In this document: one piece after another, positions 42,655 to 51,279 of the stretch
Position numbering within the stretch: position 1 is the first letter of the stretch
Layout: each line of letters starts with the position of its first letter
Assembly (NCBI RefSeq): GCF_005765165.1
Contig: NZ_VCIW01000003.1
Location: 186,001-250,000 of the forward strand
DNA from: Paenibacillus antri
GTDB taxonomy: Bacteria; Bacillota; Bacilli; Paenibacillales; YIM-B00363
Length of the DNA stretch: 64,000 bases
Direction: 5' to 3'
Made by a program: the position numbers and the translations under genes
Notes under the pieces: generated by a model
Told to the model about the DNA's origin: nothing
What the model saw: the letters and a program-made list of their open reading frames with translations, nothing else
Databases searched by the model: none

Positions 42655-43908
42655 GTGACTGCAACGGATCATGGCAACGTCCTGACGTCGACGCAGACGG
42701 TCATCGGGCAAGCGTTGAAGCGGCTGGGCTATACGGAAGAGATGTACGAGCTCCTGAAGGAGCCGATGCGGGTGCTGACGGTCCGCATTCCGGTGCGGAT
42801 GGACGACGGCGCGGTCAAGGTGTTCACCGGGTACCGGGCGCAGCATAACGACGCCGTCGGTCCGACGAAGGGCGGCGTTCGGTTTCACCCCGACGTCACG
42901 GAGGACGAGGTGAAGGCGCTGTCGATCTGGATGAGCCTCAAGTGCGGGATCGTCGATCTTCCGTACGGGGGCGGCAAGGGCGGGGTCGTGTGCGATCCGA
43001 GACAGATGTCCTTCCGGGAGCTGGAACGGCTGAGCCGCGGCTACGTTCGCGCCGTCTCGCAAATCGTAGGCCCGACGAAGGACATTCCGGCGCCGGACGT
43101 CATGACGAACTCGCAAATCATGGCTTGGATGTTCGACGAGTACAGCCGCATCCGCGAATTCGACGCCCCCGGCTTCATTACGGGCAAGCCGATCGTGCTC
43201 GGCGGCTCCCACGGCCGGGAAACCGCGACGGCCAAGGGCGTCACGATCATGATCCGCGAAGCGCTGAAGAAGCGCGGCATCGACGTCAGGGACGCGAGAG
43301 TCATCGTGCAAGGGTTCGGCAACGCGGGAAGCTACTTGTCGAAATTCATGCACGAGGCCGGCGCGAAGGTCGTCGGCATCTCCGACGTCTATGGCGCGCT
43401 CTACGACCCCGAGGGGCTCGATATCGAATATTTGCTCGACAAGCGCGACTCGTTCGGCACGGTGACGAAGCTGTTCGAGAAGACGGCGATCACGAACGAA
43501 CAGCTGCTCGTGCAGGACTGCGACATTCTCGTGCCGGCCGCCATCGAAAATCAGATCACGGCGGGCAACGCGCACGAGATCAAGGCTTCGATCATCGTCG
43601 AAGCGGCGAACGGACCGACGACGCTCGAGGCGACGAAGATCGTCTCCGACAGAGGCATTCTGCTCGTCCCGGACGTGCTGGCCAGCGCGGGCGGCGTCAT
43701 CGTTTCGTACTTCGAATGGGTACAGAACAATCAAGGGTATTATTGGACCGAGGAAGAAGTGCACGCGAAGCTCGAAGACATGATGGTCAAGGGCTTCGAC
43801 AACGTATATCAAACCCATGCCACGCGAGGCGTCGATATGAGGCTCGCCGCGTACATGGTCGGCGTCCGCAAGATGGCGGAGGCCGCACGGTACAGAGGCT
43901 GGGTGTAA
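42655..43908 (+). CDS. gudB: NAD-specific glutamate dehydrogenase
   Basis: Catabolic glutamate dehydrogenase, glutamate to 2-oxoglutarate and ammonium. About 417 residues. Motifs: GPTKGGVRFHPDVTEDEVKALS (about 72-93), catalytic lysine in PYGGGKGG, APDVMTNSQIM, the Rossmann loop QGFGNAGSYL and PAAIENQIT. The GTG at 42655 has AGGTGGAG nearby; a GTG at 42646 is possible. The segment around VKALSIW shows one VKA only, so it lacks the short duplication that inactivates gudB in laboratory B. subtilis 168. Confidence 0.95.
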   Translation: MTATDHGNVLTSTQTVIGQALKRLGYTEEMYELLKEPMRVLTVRIPVRMDDGAVKVFTGYRAQHNDAVGPTKGGVRFHPDVTEDEVKALSIWMSLKCGIVDLPYGGGKGGVVCDPRQMSFRELERLSRGYVRAVSQIVGPTKDIPAPDVMTNSQIMAWMFDEYSRIREFDAPGFITGKPIVLGGSHGRETATAKGVTIMIREALKKRGIDVRDARVIVQGFGNAGSYLSKFMHEAGAKVVGISDVYGALYDPEGLDIEYLLDKRDSFGTVTKLFEKTAITNEQLLVQDCDILVPAAIENQITAGNAHEIKASIIVEAANGPTTLEATKIVSDRGILLVPDVLASAGGVIVSYFEWVQNNQGYYWTEEEVHAKLEDMMVKGFDNVYQTHATRGVDMRLAAYMVGVRKMAEAARYRGWV

Positions 43909-43955
43909 CGAGGGGCGGCGTGCGCGCCCTATTCTAACGGAAAGGGGGGCGACGC

Positions 43956-44651
43956 ATGGCTTTGTTCTCGATCGCAGCGGCCGCCGCCGCTCCCGGGATC
44001 GCGCTGCTGTCTTACATTTACCTGAAAGACCGCTACGAGGCGGAGCCGATCGCGATGGTCGCGAGGCTGTTTCTGTTCGGCATGATGTCCGTGTTCCCGG
44101 TCATGGTGCTGCAGCGAGGCTTCGAGCTGTGGCTCGGGAAGGACGATCCGTTCGTGTTCTCGTTCGTGACGACGGCCGGCCTCGAAGAAGCGGCGAAGTG
44201 GCTCATCGTCGCGATCGCCGTGTTCCGCCACGCCGAATTCGACGAGCCGTACGACGGCATCGTCTACGCGACGGCCGCATCGCTCGGCTTCGCTACGATG
44301 GAAAATATGCTGTACGCGTTTTTCGAGCCCTTTTCCATGTCCACCTTAATCGTTCGCGCTTTGCTCCCCGTATCCGGTCACGCGTTGTTCGGCGTCGTGA
44401 TGGGATATTACTTCGGACAGGCGAAATTCGCGAAGGAGGAGCGGGGCAAATTTTTCGCATTCGCGTTCATGTTCCCGGTATTCTATCACGGCATGTTCGA
44501 CTTCCTGCTGACGACGGCGAAATCGAGCTGGATGTGGCTCATGGTGCCGTTCATGGCGTATCTCTGGGCCAGAGGGCTTTGGAAGATGAAGCGCGCGAAC
44601 CATCACTCGCCGCTTCGCATGATTCGTCGCGAGGAAGAGTTTAAAATGTGA
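43956..44651 (+). CDS. prsW: PrsW family intramembrane metalloprotease
   Basis: Polytopic protease that in Bacillus starts cleavage of the anti-sigma-W factor RsiW. 231 residues with about six helices. Metal-site motifs: GLEEAAKW (glutamate pair), HAEFDEPYDGIVYATAASLGFATMENMLY, GHALFGVVMGYY and PVFYHGMFDFLL. Same gudB-prsW neighbourhood as in B. subtilis. Confidence 0.93.
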   Translation: MALFSIAAAAAAPGIALLSYIYLKDRYEAEPIAMVARLFLFGMMSVFPVMVLQRGFELWLGKDDPFVFSFVTTAGLEEAAKWLIVAIAVFRHAEFDEPYDGIVYATAASLGFATMENMLYAFFEPFSMSTLIVRALLPVSGHALFGVVMGYYFGQAKFAKEERGKFFAFAFMFPVFYHGMFDFLLTTAKSSWMWLMVPFMAYLWARGLWKMKRANHHSPLRMIRREEEFKM

Positions 44652-44703
44652 CGCGTCCGTCCAAACTGGGTGAAGCATCCAATGGTAAAGGACGGGAAAA
44701 ACG

Positions 44704-44859
44704 ATGAATCCTCGCGTGAAAGTATCGATTCGCTGCAACCGGTGCGGCGAACGCTTCGTCTTGCGCGGCAAGAAGGAGAAGGGCCGTATCGAGACGGGGT
44801 TCAAGCGCTGTCTGTGCGATAACGATCACGATTTTCTAATCGATGAAGAAAGTGTATAA
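44704..44859 (+). CDS. 51-residue zinc-ribbon-like protein
   Basis: A small protein with four cysteines arranged as CNRC (C11, C14) and CLC (C36, C38), consistent with one metal site, flanked by basic residues and an acidic C-terminal tail (DNDHDFLIDEESV). AAAGGACGGG precedes the ATG. It occupies the place of sleB between prsW and ypeB. No known function. Confidence 0.6.
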   Translation: MNPRVKVSIRCNRCGERFVLRGKKEKGRIETGFKRCLCDNDHDFLIDEESV

Positions 44860-44867
44860 CGTCGCCG

Positions 44868-44904
44868 CCTTCAACGAAAGCTAACGGTAAGTTTTCGTTG
44901 AAGG
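44868..44904 (+). promoter_or_regulatory. Hairpin covering the ypeB ribosome-binding site
   Basis: Perfect 12-bp inverted repeat (44868-44879 with 44893-44904). The 3' arm contains the AAGG of the ribosome-binding sequence AAGGGGGA (44901-44908), 9 bases before the GTG start. RNA from upstream would hide the site; RNA starting inside the left arm would not. Confidence 0.7.
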
Positions 44905-44916
44905 GGGACGTCTAGA

Positions 44917-46269
44917 GTGTACCAACGTTTAAGCGCCGTCCTGTTCCCGATCGTCGCGGTTCTCCTCGTGGGAGCCGGGCTGTGGGGGTATCAGGAGCAC
45001 CAAGAGAAAAACCAAATCCTGGTCAAGGCGGAAAACCAATATCAACGCGCTTTCCATGACTTGTCTTATCATATGGACCAGCTGCACGAGGAGCTCGGCA
45101 ACACGCTGGCCGTGAGCAGCGCGTCGAACTTCCACCGCAAAGGTCTCATCAACATGTGGCGGCTGACGAGTCAGGCGCAATCGGAAGTGAACCAGCTTCC
45201 GCTCACGCTGATGCCGTTCCACGAGACGGAGGAGCTGCTGGCGAACATCTCCAAGTTCTCCTACAAGACGGCGATGCGCGATTTGCAGAAGCAGCCGTTG
45301 ACTCCGGCCGAAATGAAAATTCTTACGACGTTGTACGAGCGGTCGAAGGAGATCAAGACCGATCTTCGGAAAGTACAGGAATCGGTCCTCAACAATCACC
45401 TCCAGTGGATGGACGTCGAGGTGCTGCTCGCTTCCGGCGAGGAAAATTACGACAACGACATCATCGACGGCTTTAAGCTGATGAACAAGCGGGTCACCGA
45501 AAACGGCGACATCGACTGGGGTCCGACGATGACGGCGATGAATCGGCGCATGTCGATGCAGGGCGTGGAAGGCGCGCCGATAACGGCGGAGGACGCCAAA
45601 CGAAAGGCTGCGGATTTCCTCGGATTGAAGGATACGTCGAGCATGAAGACGGTCGAAAACGGCGCCGATACCGAGTTTACGACGTATACGGTTTCGGTGC
45701 CGGCGAACGATCGGTCGACGCGCCAGCTCGAATTCACCAAAGCCGGCGGAAAGCTGGTGTACTTCTTGACGGAGCGCCCGGTCGAGAACAAGATCGTGGA
45801 TATCCGCGGAGCGGTGGAAGCCGGTACGGACTTCCTGCAAGAACACGGATACGAAGGCATGCGGGCGGTCAGCTACGACGAATACAACAACGTGGCGAGC
45901 ATTATGTTCGCCCGCGTCGTCAACGGCGTAACGGTCTACCCGGAGAAGGTGACGGTGAAGGTGGCGCTCGACGACGCGGAAGTGACGGGCCTCTCCGCCG
46001 GAGAGCTGCTGTTCCATCCGTCGACCGAGAAGATCGGCGAGCCGGCGATGACCGAAGCCGAGGCGAGGAAGCTGTTGAATCCGAACTTCAAGGTGAAGGA
46101 CGCCTCGCTCGCCGTCATCCGGAACGACTTGGACGAGGAAGTGCTGTGTTACGAGTTCTTAGGCGGAATCAACGGCGGCGATTACCGGATTTACTTCAAC
46201 GCCGACAACGGCTTCGAAGAAAAAATCGAGCGGATCCGCGACTCCGACGCCGAGGCGTCCGGGGCGTAA
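44917..46269 (+). CDS. ypeB: Spore germination protein YpeB
   Basis: Spore inner-membrane-linked protein that in Bacillus stabilises and inhibits the cortex-lytic enzyme SleB. 450 residues: an uncleaved N-terminal membrane segment (about 7-25), a helical N-terminal domain (to about 210), then three PepSY-like repeats: ITAEDAKRKAADFLGL, VDIRGAVEAGTDFLQEHGY and MTEAEARKLLNPNF. GTG start. The usual partner sleB is not adjacent; a zinc-ribbon miniprotein is there instead. Confidence 0.94.
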   Translation: MYQRLSAVLFPIVAVLLVGAGLWGYQEHQEKNQILVKAENQYQRAFHDLSYHMDQLHEELGNTLAVSSASNFHRKGLINMWRLTSQAQSEVNQLPLTLMPFHETEELLANISKFSYKTAMRDLQKQPLTPAEMKILTTLYERSKEIKTDLRKVQESVLNNHLQWMDVEVLLASGEENYDNDIIDGFKLMNKRVTENGDIDWGPTMTAMNRRMSMQGVEGAPITAEDAKRKAADFLGLKDTSSMKTVENGADTEFTTYTVSVPANDRSTRQLEFTKAGGKLVYFLTERPVENKIVDIRGAVEAGTDFLQEHGYEGMRAVSYDEYNNVASIMFARVVNGVTVYPEKVTVKVALDDAEVTGLSAGELLFHPSTEKIGEPAMTEAEARKLLNPNFKVKDASLAVIRNDLDEEVLCYEFLGGINGGDYRIYFNADNGFEEKIERIRDSDAEASGA

Positions 46270-46286
46270 CGGAACCGAACGGGAGA

Positions 46287-46323
46287 AAAAAGCGCAAGGC
46301 GGGAACTCCGTCTTGCGCTTTTT
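46287..46323 (+). terminator. Terminator after ypeB
   Basis: A perfect 12-bp stem (46287-46298 with 46312-46323) whose T-rich arm forms the T tract. Confidence 0.85.
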
Positions 46324-46428
46324 CATTCCTTTTCTTCCTCGCGGTTGGTATAATACCAGTATTAGGTCATGGGACGAACGAACCAGGTCATCCGGAAGGT
46401 TCGGTTCCGCAGGGGAGGGCCCGAGCGA

Positions 46429-47073
46429 GTGAAAATCAATCAAACTTTATTTCTTCAAGTGGCGTCGCTCGACGAAGAGGAGAGCAAGCGACAATATAAA
46501 ACGCGCATCGCGGACGTCAGCGAGGAGAACGTCGCCGTCGAGCTGCCGATCGACGAGAAGACGGGCCGGTTCAAGCGGCTCGACGTCGGCGATCAAATAT
46601 CCGCCCATTTCGTCACGGGCGACGGAGTGAAAAACTTCTTCGAAACCGAAGTCGTCGGACACCGGACGGACGTCGTCCGACTCGTGATTTTGCGGCGGCC
46701 GGACCCCGAGACGATCACCCGCGTGCAGCGGCGCACGTTCCTTCGCGTCCCGGCCACGCTCGAGATCGCCTGCCGGCTCGGCGATCATCTCCAATTTCTC
46801 GCGGTGACGGAAGACGTCAGCGGGGGCGGCATTTCGATCGTCTGCGACGGGCACATCCCGATCAAGGCGAACGATTCGCTGCATTGTTGGCTGCTCATCC
46901 ACTTCCGCAGCGGCCACATCGAGCACGTGCCGTTCAAATCCGAAGTCATTCGCATCAAGCCGCTCGAGACGGGCAAGCAGCTTGCGATGATGCGCTTCCT
47001 CGACATCGCGGGGGTCGAGCAACAGAAGATCATCCGTTATTGCTTCGAACGACAGTTCGAAATGCGAAAGTAA
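46429..47073 (+). CDS. ypfA: PilZ-domain c-di-GMP effector, YpfA/MotI-like
   Basis: A 214-residue protein with an N-terminal YcgR-like domain (about 1-95) and a C-terminal PilZ domain. The c-di-GMP motifs are RVQRRTFLR (RxxxR) and DVSGGGIS (D/NxSxxG). In B. subtilis this position holds YpfA/MotI, which slows the flagellar motor when bound to c-di-GMP. GTG at 46429 follows GGGAGGG and gives the family length; the frame is open further upstream. A TATAAT at 46349-46354 could drive it. Confidence 0.9.
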   Translation: MKINQTLFLQVASLDEEESKRQYKTRIADVSEENVAVELPIDEKTGRFKRLDVGDQISAHFVTGDGVKNFFETEVVGHRTDVVRLVILRRPDPETITRVQRRTFLRVPATLEIACRLGDHLQFLAVTEDVSGGGISIVCDGHIPIKANDSLHCWLLIHFRSGHIEHVPFKSEVIRIKPLETGKQLAMMRFLDIAGVEQQKIIRYCFERQFEMRK

Positions 47074-47111
47074 CGCCGAGTCCGCCATGCATAATTTTCC
47101 TATTGCGTAGC

Positions 47112-47145
47112 AACCTATCGGGAGCGAGATCCGATAGGTTTTTTT
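47112..47145 (+). terminator. Terminator between ypfA and ypfB
   Basis: A perfect 10-bp stem (47112-47121 with 47131-47140) and a T7 run (47139-47145). Confidence 0.9.
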
Positions 47146-47162
47146 ACGAAGGAGGAGCGCGG

Positions 47163-47402
47163 TTGGCTGCGGACGAACGGCGCGAAGAAAGCGCGGAAGA
47201 GGAATATGTCGGGCGGTTTCTGCGGCTGGCCGATAGCGTGGAGAAGCGTCTCTTGCAAGGGATCGCCCTATTATTTTTCATCTTGGTGCTAATGCAAGCA
47301 TTGCTGACGATCGACGCCGTACGGGAGCGAATCGTAGAGGTGGACAGACTGGAAGGGCGTTCCTACGGTTTTGCACCATCCCCCGATCGTGTGCTATACT
47401 AA
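47163..47402 (+). CDS. ypfB: YpfB-like DUF5359 small membrane protein
   Basis: A 79-residue protein: acidic N-terminus, amphipathic YVGRFLRLADSVEKRLLQG, and one membrane helix (IALLFFILVLMQALL). TTG start behind GAAGGAGG. It sits between the PilZ gene and cmk, the place of ypfB in B. subtilis, with matching size and topology. Function unknown. Confidence 0.75.
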   Translation: MAADERREESAEEEYVGRFLRLADSVEKRLLQGIALLFFILVLMQALLTIDAVRERIVEVDRLEGRSYGFAPSPDRVLY

Positions 47403-47411
47403 ACGAGCGCG

Positions 47412-47432
47412 AAAGCAGGCCATGCCTGCTTT
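47412..47432 (+). terminator. Hairpin after ypfB
   Basis: A perfect 9-bp stem (47412-47420 with 47424-47432), ending in TTTTCTC, between ypfB and cmk. Confidence 0.6.
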
Positions 47433-47495
47433 TCTCTGCGAGACGGCGACGTCTGCAGCGGTCCACTCGCTTTTCATGAAAGGAAGTTCTCGGAT

Positions 47496-48185
47496 TTGAA
47501 TTGGCCTCCTACTGCTAAGATTAATGTCGCGATCGACGGACCGGCCGGTGCGGGGAAGAGCACGGTGGCGCGGAAGGTCGCCGAAACATTGGGTTACATA
47601 TATGTCGATACGGGCGCGATGTACCGGACGGTGACGTTGAAGGCGCTTCGCGAAGGCGCGGATTTGGACGACGCGAAGGCGCTTGCGGGGCTGGCGGAGC
47701 GGACCGACATTCGGCTCGTTCCCGAGCCGGGCGGGCAGAAGGTGATCATGGACGGCGAAGACGTCACGGAGCCGATTCGGACGAAGGAAGTGACCTCGTT
47801 CGTGTCGAAGGTGGCGGCCGTGCCGGACATTCGCAACGTGCTGGTTCGATTGCAGCGCGACATCGCCGATCGGCGCGGCGTCGTCATGGACGGCAGGGAT
47901 ATCGGCACGAACGTGCTTCCCGACGCGGAAGTGAAGGTGTTCATGACGGCCAGCGTCCGCATCCGGGCCGAGCGCCGCTGGCTGGAGCTGAAGGAGAAGG
48001 ACCCGGAAGCGACGGTCGAAGGCTTGATGGAAGCGATCGCCGCCCGCGACAAGAGCGACTCCGAACGGGCGACCTCGCCGCTGAAGCAAGCGGACGACGC
48101 GGTGCTGCTGGACACGTCGCACCTGACCGCGGACGAAGCGGCGGAACGCATCGTCCGCTTATGCCGCCAGGCGTTGGAGGTGTAG
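47496..48185 (+). CDS. cmk: Cytidylate kinase
   Basis: Phosphorylates CMP and dCMP. 229 residues: P-loop GPAGAGKSTVARKVA, YVDTGAMYRTVTL, the central NMP-binding domain and GRDIGTNVLPDAEVKVFMTA with RAERR. TTG start, nine or ten bases after AAAGGAAG. Two bases before plsC. Confidence 0.96.
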   Translation: MNWPPTAKINVAIDGPAGAGKSTVARKVAETLGYIYVDTGAMYRTVTLKALREGADLDDAKALAGLAERTDIRLVPEPGGQKVIMDGEDVTEPIRTKEVTSFVSKVAAVPDIRNVLVRLQRDIADRRGVVMDGRDIGTNVLPDAEVKVFMTASVRIRAERRWLELKEKDPEATVEGLMEAIAARDKSDSERATSPLKQADDAVLLDTSHLTADEAAERIVRLCRQALEV

Positions 48186-48187
48186 CG

Positions 48188-48775
48188 ATGGTATACGTCG
48201 TTTCTCGAGCGATCGTCAGGAGACTGCTCTCGATCGTCTTCCTCGTGAAGTCGATCGGGGCGGAGCGGGAGCCGGCCACCGGCCCCGTCGTCGTATGCGG
48301 CAATCATCGCAGCTTTCTCGACCCGCCGATTATCGCTTGTTACTTGCGAAGGCAGGTCACGTTCCTGGCGAAGGCGGAACTGTTCCGCGTTCCGGTGCTG
48401 TCTTGGTTCATTCGGTCCTGCGGCGCCTTCCCCGTTCAGCGGGGCGGCATGAGCATGGAAACGATGAAAACCGCGATCAAGGTGCTCAAGGACGGCGGCA
48501 TGCTCGTCGTCTTCCCGGAAGGCACGAGGCAGAAGACGGAGAAGCTCGGCGAAGGCAAGAAGGGGGCGGCCAGCATGGCGCTTCGCAGCAAAGCGAACAT
48601 CCTGCCGGTCGCGATCATCGGAAAATATAAGCCGTTCCGACGGTTGAAGGTCGTCTACGGGGAACCGTTCGACGCCGCCGAAGCCGTCGCGCATCTGCCC
48701 CCGGCGGAGCAGGCGGACGCGCTCACCGTCAAAATCATGAGCGCCATCCAGGACTTGCTGGATCGACATCGTTGA
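48188..48775 (+). CDS. plsC: 1-acyl-sn-glycerol-3-phosphate acyltransferase
   Basis: Makes phosphatidic acid from lysophosphatidic acid at the membrane. 195 residues with the acyltransferase motifs NHRSFLDPP (HX4D), GAFPVQRGG, VFPEGTRQK and ILPVAIIG. N-terminal amphipathic or membrane-associated helix (VVSRAIVRRLLSIVFLV). Cotranscribed with cmk. Confidence 0.94.
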   Translation: MVYVVSRAIVRRLLSIVFLVKSIGAEREPATGPVVVCGNHRSFLDPPIIACYLRRQVTFLAKAELFRVPVLSWFIRSCGAFPVQRGGMSMETMKTAIKVLKDGGMLVVFPEGTRQKTEKLGEGKKGAASMALRSKANILPVAIIGKYKPFRRLKVVYGEPFDAAEAVAHLPPAEQADALTVKIMSAIQDLLDRHR

Positions 48776-48893
48776 TTACAAGTTTCCGAATACCGAAGAC
48801 GTACAATTGATTTCTAACGTATGGAAATGGTATTTTGGAATTATACTACATTCATCACAAAAGGGTTTTTGGAAATCTGAGGAGGGTATCGTT

Positions 48894-50117
48894 ATGACGG
48901 AAGAGACGAAGGTACAAGCGAACGAGCAAGCGGCGGCGGAATCCGCGGACACGGTGGACATGAACGAGGTGTCGACGGTAAAGAAGGGCGACATCGTCAC
49001 AGGCACCGTCGTGAAGGTGGAGGACAATCAGGTGTACGTGGACATCGGTTACAAATACGATGGCGTCATCACCGCCCGCGAGCTGTCTTCCGTCCCTCTT
49101 GACAATATATCGGACGTCGTTCAATTGGGACAGGAAGTTACTTGCAAGGTTATCGGCATCAACGACGCGAAAGAAACGTTGACGCTGTCGAAGAAGCAAG
49201 TCGAAGGCGAGAAAGCTTGGGACAAAATGCAAGAGTACCTCGACAACAACGAGACGATCGAAGCGAAAGTCGTGGACGTCGTGAAGGGCGGACTCGTCGT
49301 GGACGTCGGCGTTCGCGGTTTCATTCCGGCTTCGATGGTCGAGCGCCACTTCGTCGAAGACTTCAGCGACTACAAGGGCCGCACCTTGAAGCTGAAGGTC
49401 AAAGAAATCGATCGTCCGAACAATAAGCTCATTCTCTCTCAGAAGGACGTTCTGGAAGAGCAATATCAAGCGCAAAAGCAACAGATCATGGAGCGTCTGA
49501 ACGTAGGCGACGTCATCGAGGGCACGGTTCAGCGCCTGACGCAATTCGGCGCGTTCGTAGACGTCGGCGGCGTGGACGGCCTCGTTCACATCTCCGAGCT
49601 TTCCTATCAGCACGTCGAGAAGCCTTCCGACGTCGTGAAGGAAGGCGACAAGGTGAAGGTCAAGATCCTGAAGCTCGATCCGGCCAACGAGCGCATCTCC
49701 CTCAGCGTGAAAGCGGCTCAACCGGGTCCGTGGGAGCAAGCGGGCGGCCAATTCCAGATCGGCGACATCATTCAAGGCACGGTTCGCCGCCTTGTCGACT
49801 TCGGCGCGTTCGTCGAAGTGGCGCCTGGCGTCGAGGGCTTGGTCCACGTCTCCCAGATCGCGCATCGCCGCATCGGCACGCCGCATGAGGTCCTGAAGGA
49901 AGGACAGCAAGTGAACGTGAAGGTTCTCGACATCAACGTTGGGGAAAAGCGGATCTCCCTCAGCATCAAGGAGACGGAAGAAGCGCCGGAGCAGCCGCAA
50001 CGCCAAGAGCGTCCGGAACGCGCGCCGAGACAGCCGAAGGTAGACATCCCGGACGCGCAATCGCTTAACTTGACGCTCGGCGAGCGCTTCGGCGACAAGC
50101 TTAGCAAGTTCAAGTAA
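48894..50117 (+). CDS. rpsA: S1-domain RNA-binding protein (30S S1 homologue, YpfD)
   Basis: A 407-residue protein with four S1 domains (about 30-100, 117-185, 200-272, 288-358), for example GDIVTGTVVKVEDNQVYVDIG, GDVIEGTVQRLTQFGAFVDVG and GDIIQGTVRRLVDFGAFVEVA motifs. It has an acidic N-terminus and a Gln/Pro/Arg-rich tail. E. coli S1 has six such domains; the four-domain form is the Firmicute type, whose ribosomal role is debated. ATG behind GAGGAGGG. Confidence 0.93.
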   Translation: MTEETKVQANEQAAAESADTVDMNEVSTVKKGDIVTGTVVKVEDNQVYVDIGYKYDGVITARELSSVPLDNISDVVQLGQEVTCKVIGINDAKETLTLSKKQVEGEKAWDKMQEYLDNNETIEAKVVDVVKGGLVVDVGVRGFIPASMVERHFVEDFSDYKGRTLKLKVKEIDRPNNKLILSQKDVLEEQYQAQKQQIMERLNVGDVIEGTVQRLTQFGAFVDVGGVDGLVHISELSYQHVEKPSDVVKEGDKVKVKILKLDPANERISLSVKAAQPGPWEQAGGQFQIGDIIQGTVRRLVDFGAFVEVAPGVEGLVHVSQIAHRRIGTPHEVLKEGQQVNVKVLDINVGEKRISLSIKETEEAPEQPQRQERPERAPRQPKVDIPDAQSLNLTLGERFGDKLSKFK

Positions 50118-50144
50118 TCGACGAACGACGGGGAGTCGAGACGA

Positions 50145-51224
50145 ATGACGCGAATGTCGCGCAAGATGGATCATGTCCGCCATGCGCTCGCTTCCGGCCA
50201 GAGCGGCCGGAACGGCCTGTCGGAAGTGAGATTCGTGCATAACCCGCTCCCCGACACGTCCGTATCCCATATCTCGCTTACGACTCGAATCGGCGAACTC
50301 ACTATGAGGTCGCCGATTCTTATTAATGCGATGACGGGCGGGGCGGCGGAGACGGAAGAAATCAATTACGGCCTCGGGGAAGCGGCGAGGCTTACGGGCG
50401 TCGCGATGGCGGTCGGCTCGCAGATGGCCGCTTTACGCGATCCGGCGCTCGAAGCGAGCTACGCGGCCGCGCGGCGCGCCAATCCCGACGGGCTGCTGTT
50501 CGCGAATTTGGGCAGCGAGGCGACCCCGGAGCAAGCGAAGCGCGCCGTCGAGATGATCCGAGCGGATGCTCTCCAAATTCATCTGAACGTCGTGCAGGAG
50601 TTGGTCATGCCCGAAGGCGACCGCTCCTTCGAAGGGGCGCTGCGCCGCATCGAGCGGATCGTGCGGAACGTGGACGTCCCGGTCATCGCGAAGGAGGTCG
50701 GGTTCGGCATGACCATGAGCGCGGCTTCCCGCTTGCTGTCGGTCGGCGTCTCGGCCGTCGACTGCGGCGGAAGCGGCGGAACGAACTTCGCCCGGATCGA
50801 GAACGCTCGTCGGGATCGGCCGATTCCGTGGTTCGACGACTGGGGAAATACGACCGCGGTATCGCTGCTCGAGGCGAAGGAAGCGGCGCCGGCCGGCCGA
50901 TTGATCGGCTCCGGAGGCATCCGCAACGGCATGGAAGCGGCGAAATCGATCGCGCTCGGCGCGGATGCCGTAGGACTGGCCGGCGCGCTGCTGCGCAAGC
51001 TTCGCGAAGAGGGAGTCGAAGCGGTCGCCGCCTCGATCCGCGACCTGCAGGAGGAGCTTCGGCTCGTCATGACCGCGGTCGGCGCCAGAACGATTCCCGA
51101 GCTCCAGTCCGCGCCGGTCGTGATCGTCGGCGACACGGCCGAGTGGTGCGCCGCGCGAGGCGTCGACATTCGGAAGTACGCAAGGCGCGCCGTTCGACCG
51201 GAGCGGGAGACGGACTCGGAGTAA
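50145..51224 (+). CDS. fni: Type 2 isopentenyl-diphosphate isomerase
   Basis: FMN-dependent isomerase interconverting IPP and DMAPP for isoprenoid (menaquinone, lipid carrier) synthesis. 359 residues: KMDHVRHAL, INAMTGGAAETEEIN, VGSQMAAL, LQIHLNVVQELVMPEGDR, VIAKEVGFGM, DCGGSGGTNFARIE and GSGGIRNGMEAAKSIALGAD. Downstream of the S1 gene as in B. subtilis. Confidence 0.95.
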   Translation: MTRMSRKMDHVRHALASGQSGRNGLSEVRFVHNPLPDTSVSHISLTTRIGELTMRSPILINAMTGGAAETEEINYGLGEAARLTGVAMAVGSQMAALRDPALEASYAAARRANPDGLLFANLGSEATPEQAKRAVEMIRADALQIHLNVVQELVMPEGDRSFEGALRRIERIVRNVDVPVIAKEVGFGMTMSAASRLLSVGVSAVDCGGSGGTNFARIENARRDRPIPWFDDWGNTTAVSLLEAKEAAPAGRLIGSGGIRNGMEAAKSIALGADAVGLAGALLRKLREEGVEAVAASIRDLQEELRLVMTAVGARTIPELQSAPVVIVGDTAEWCAARGVDIRKYARRAVRPERETDSE

Positions 51225-51279
51225 AACGAGGCGCTTGGAGCGATAATAGGGGAAAGAACCGATTCGCGGAGGTACGAGC

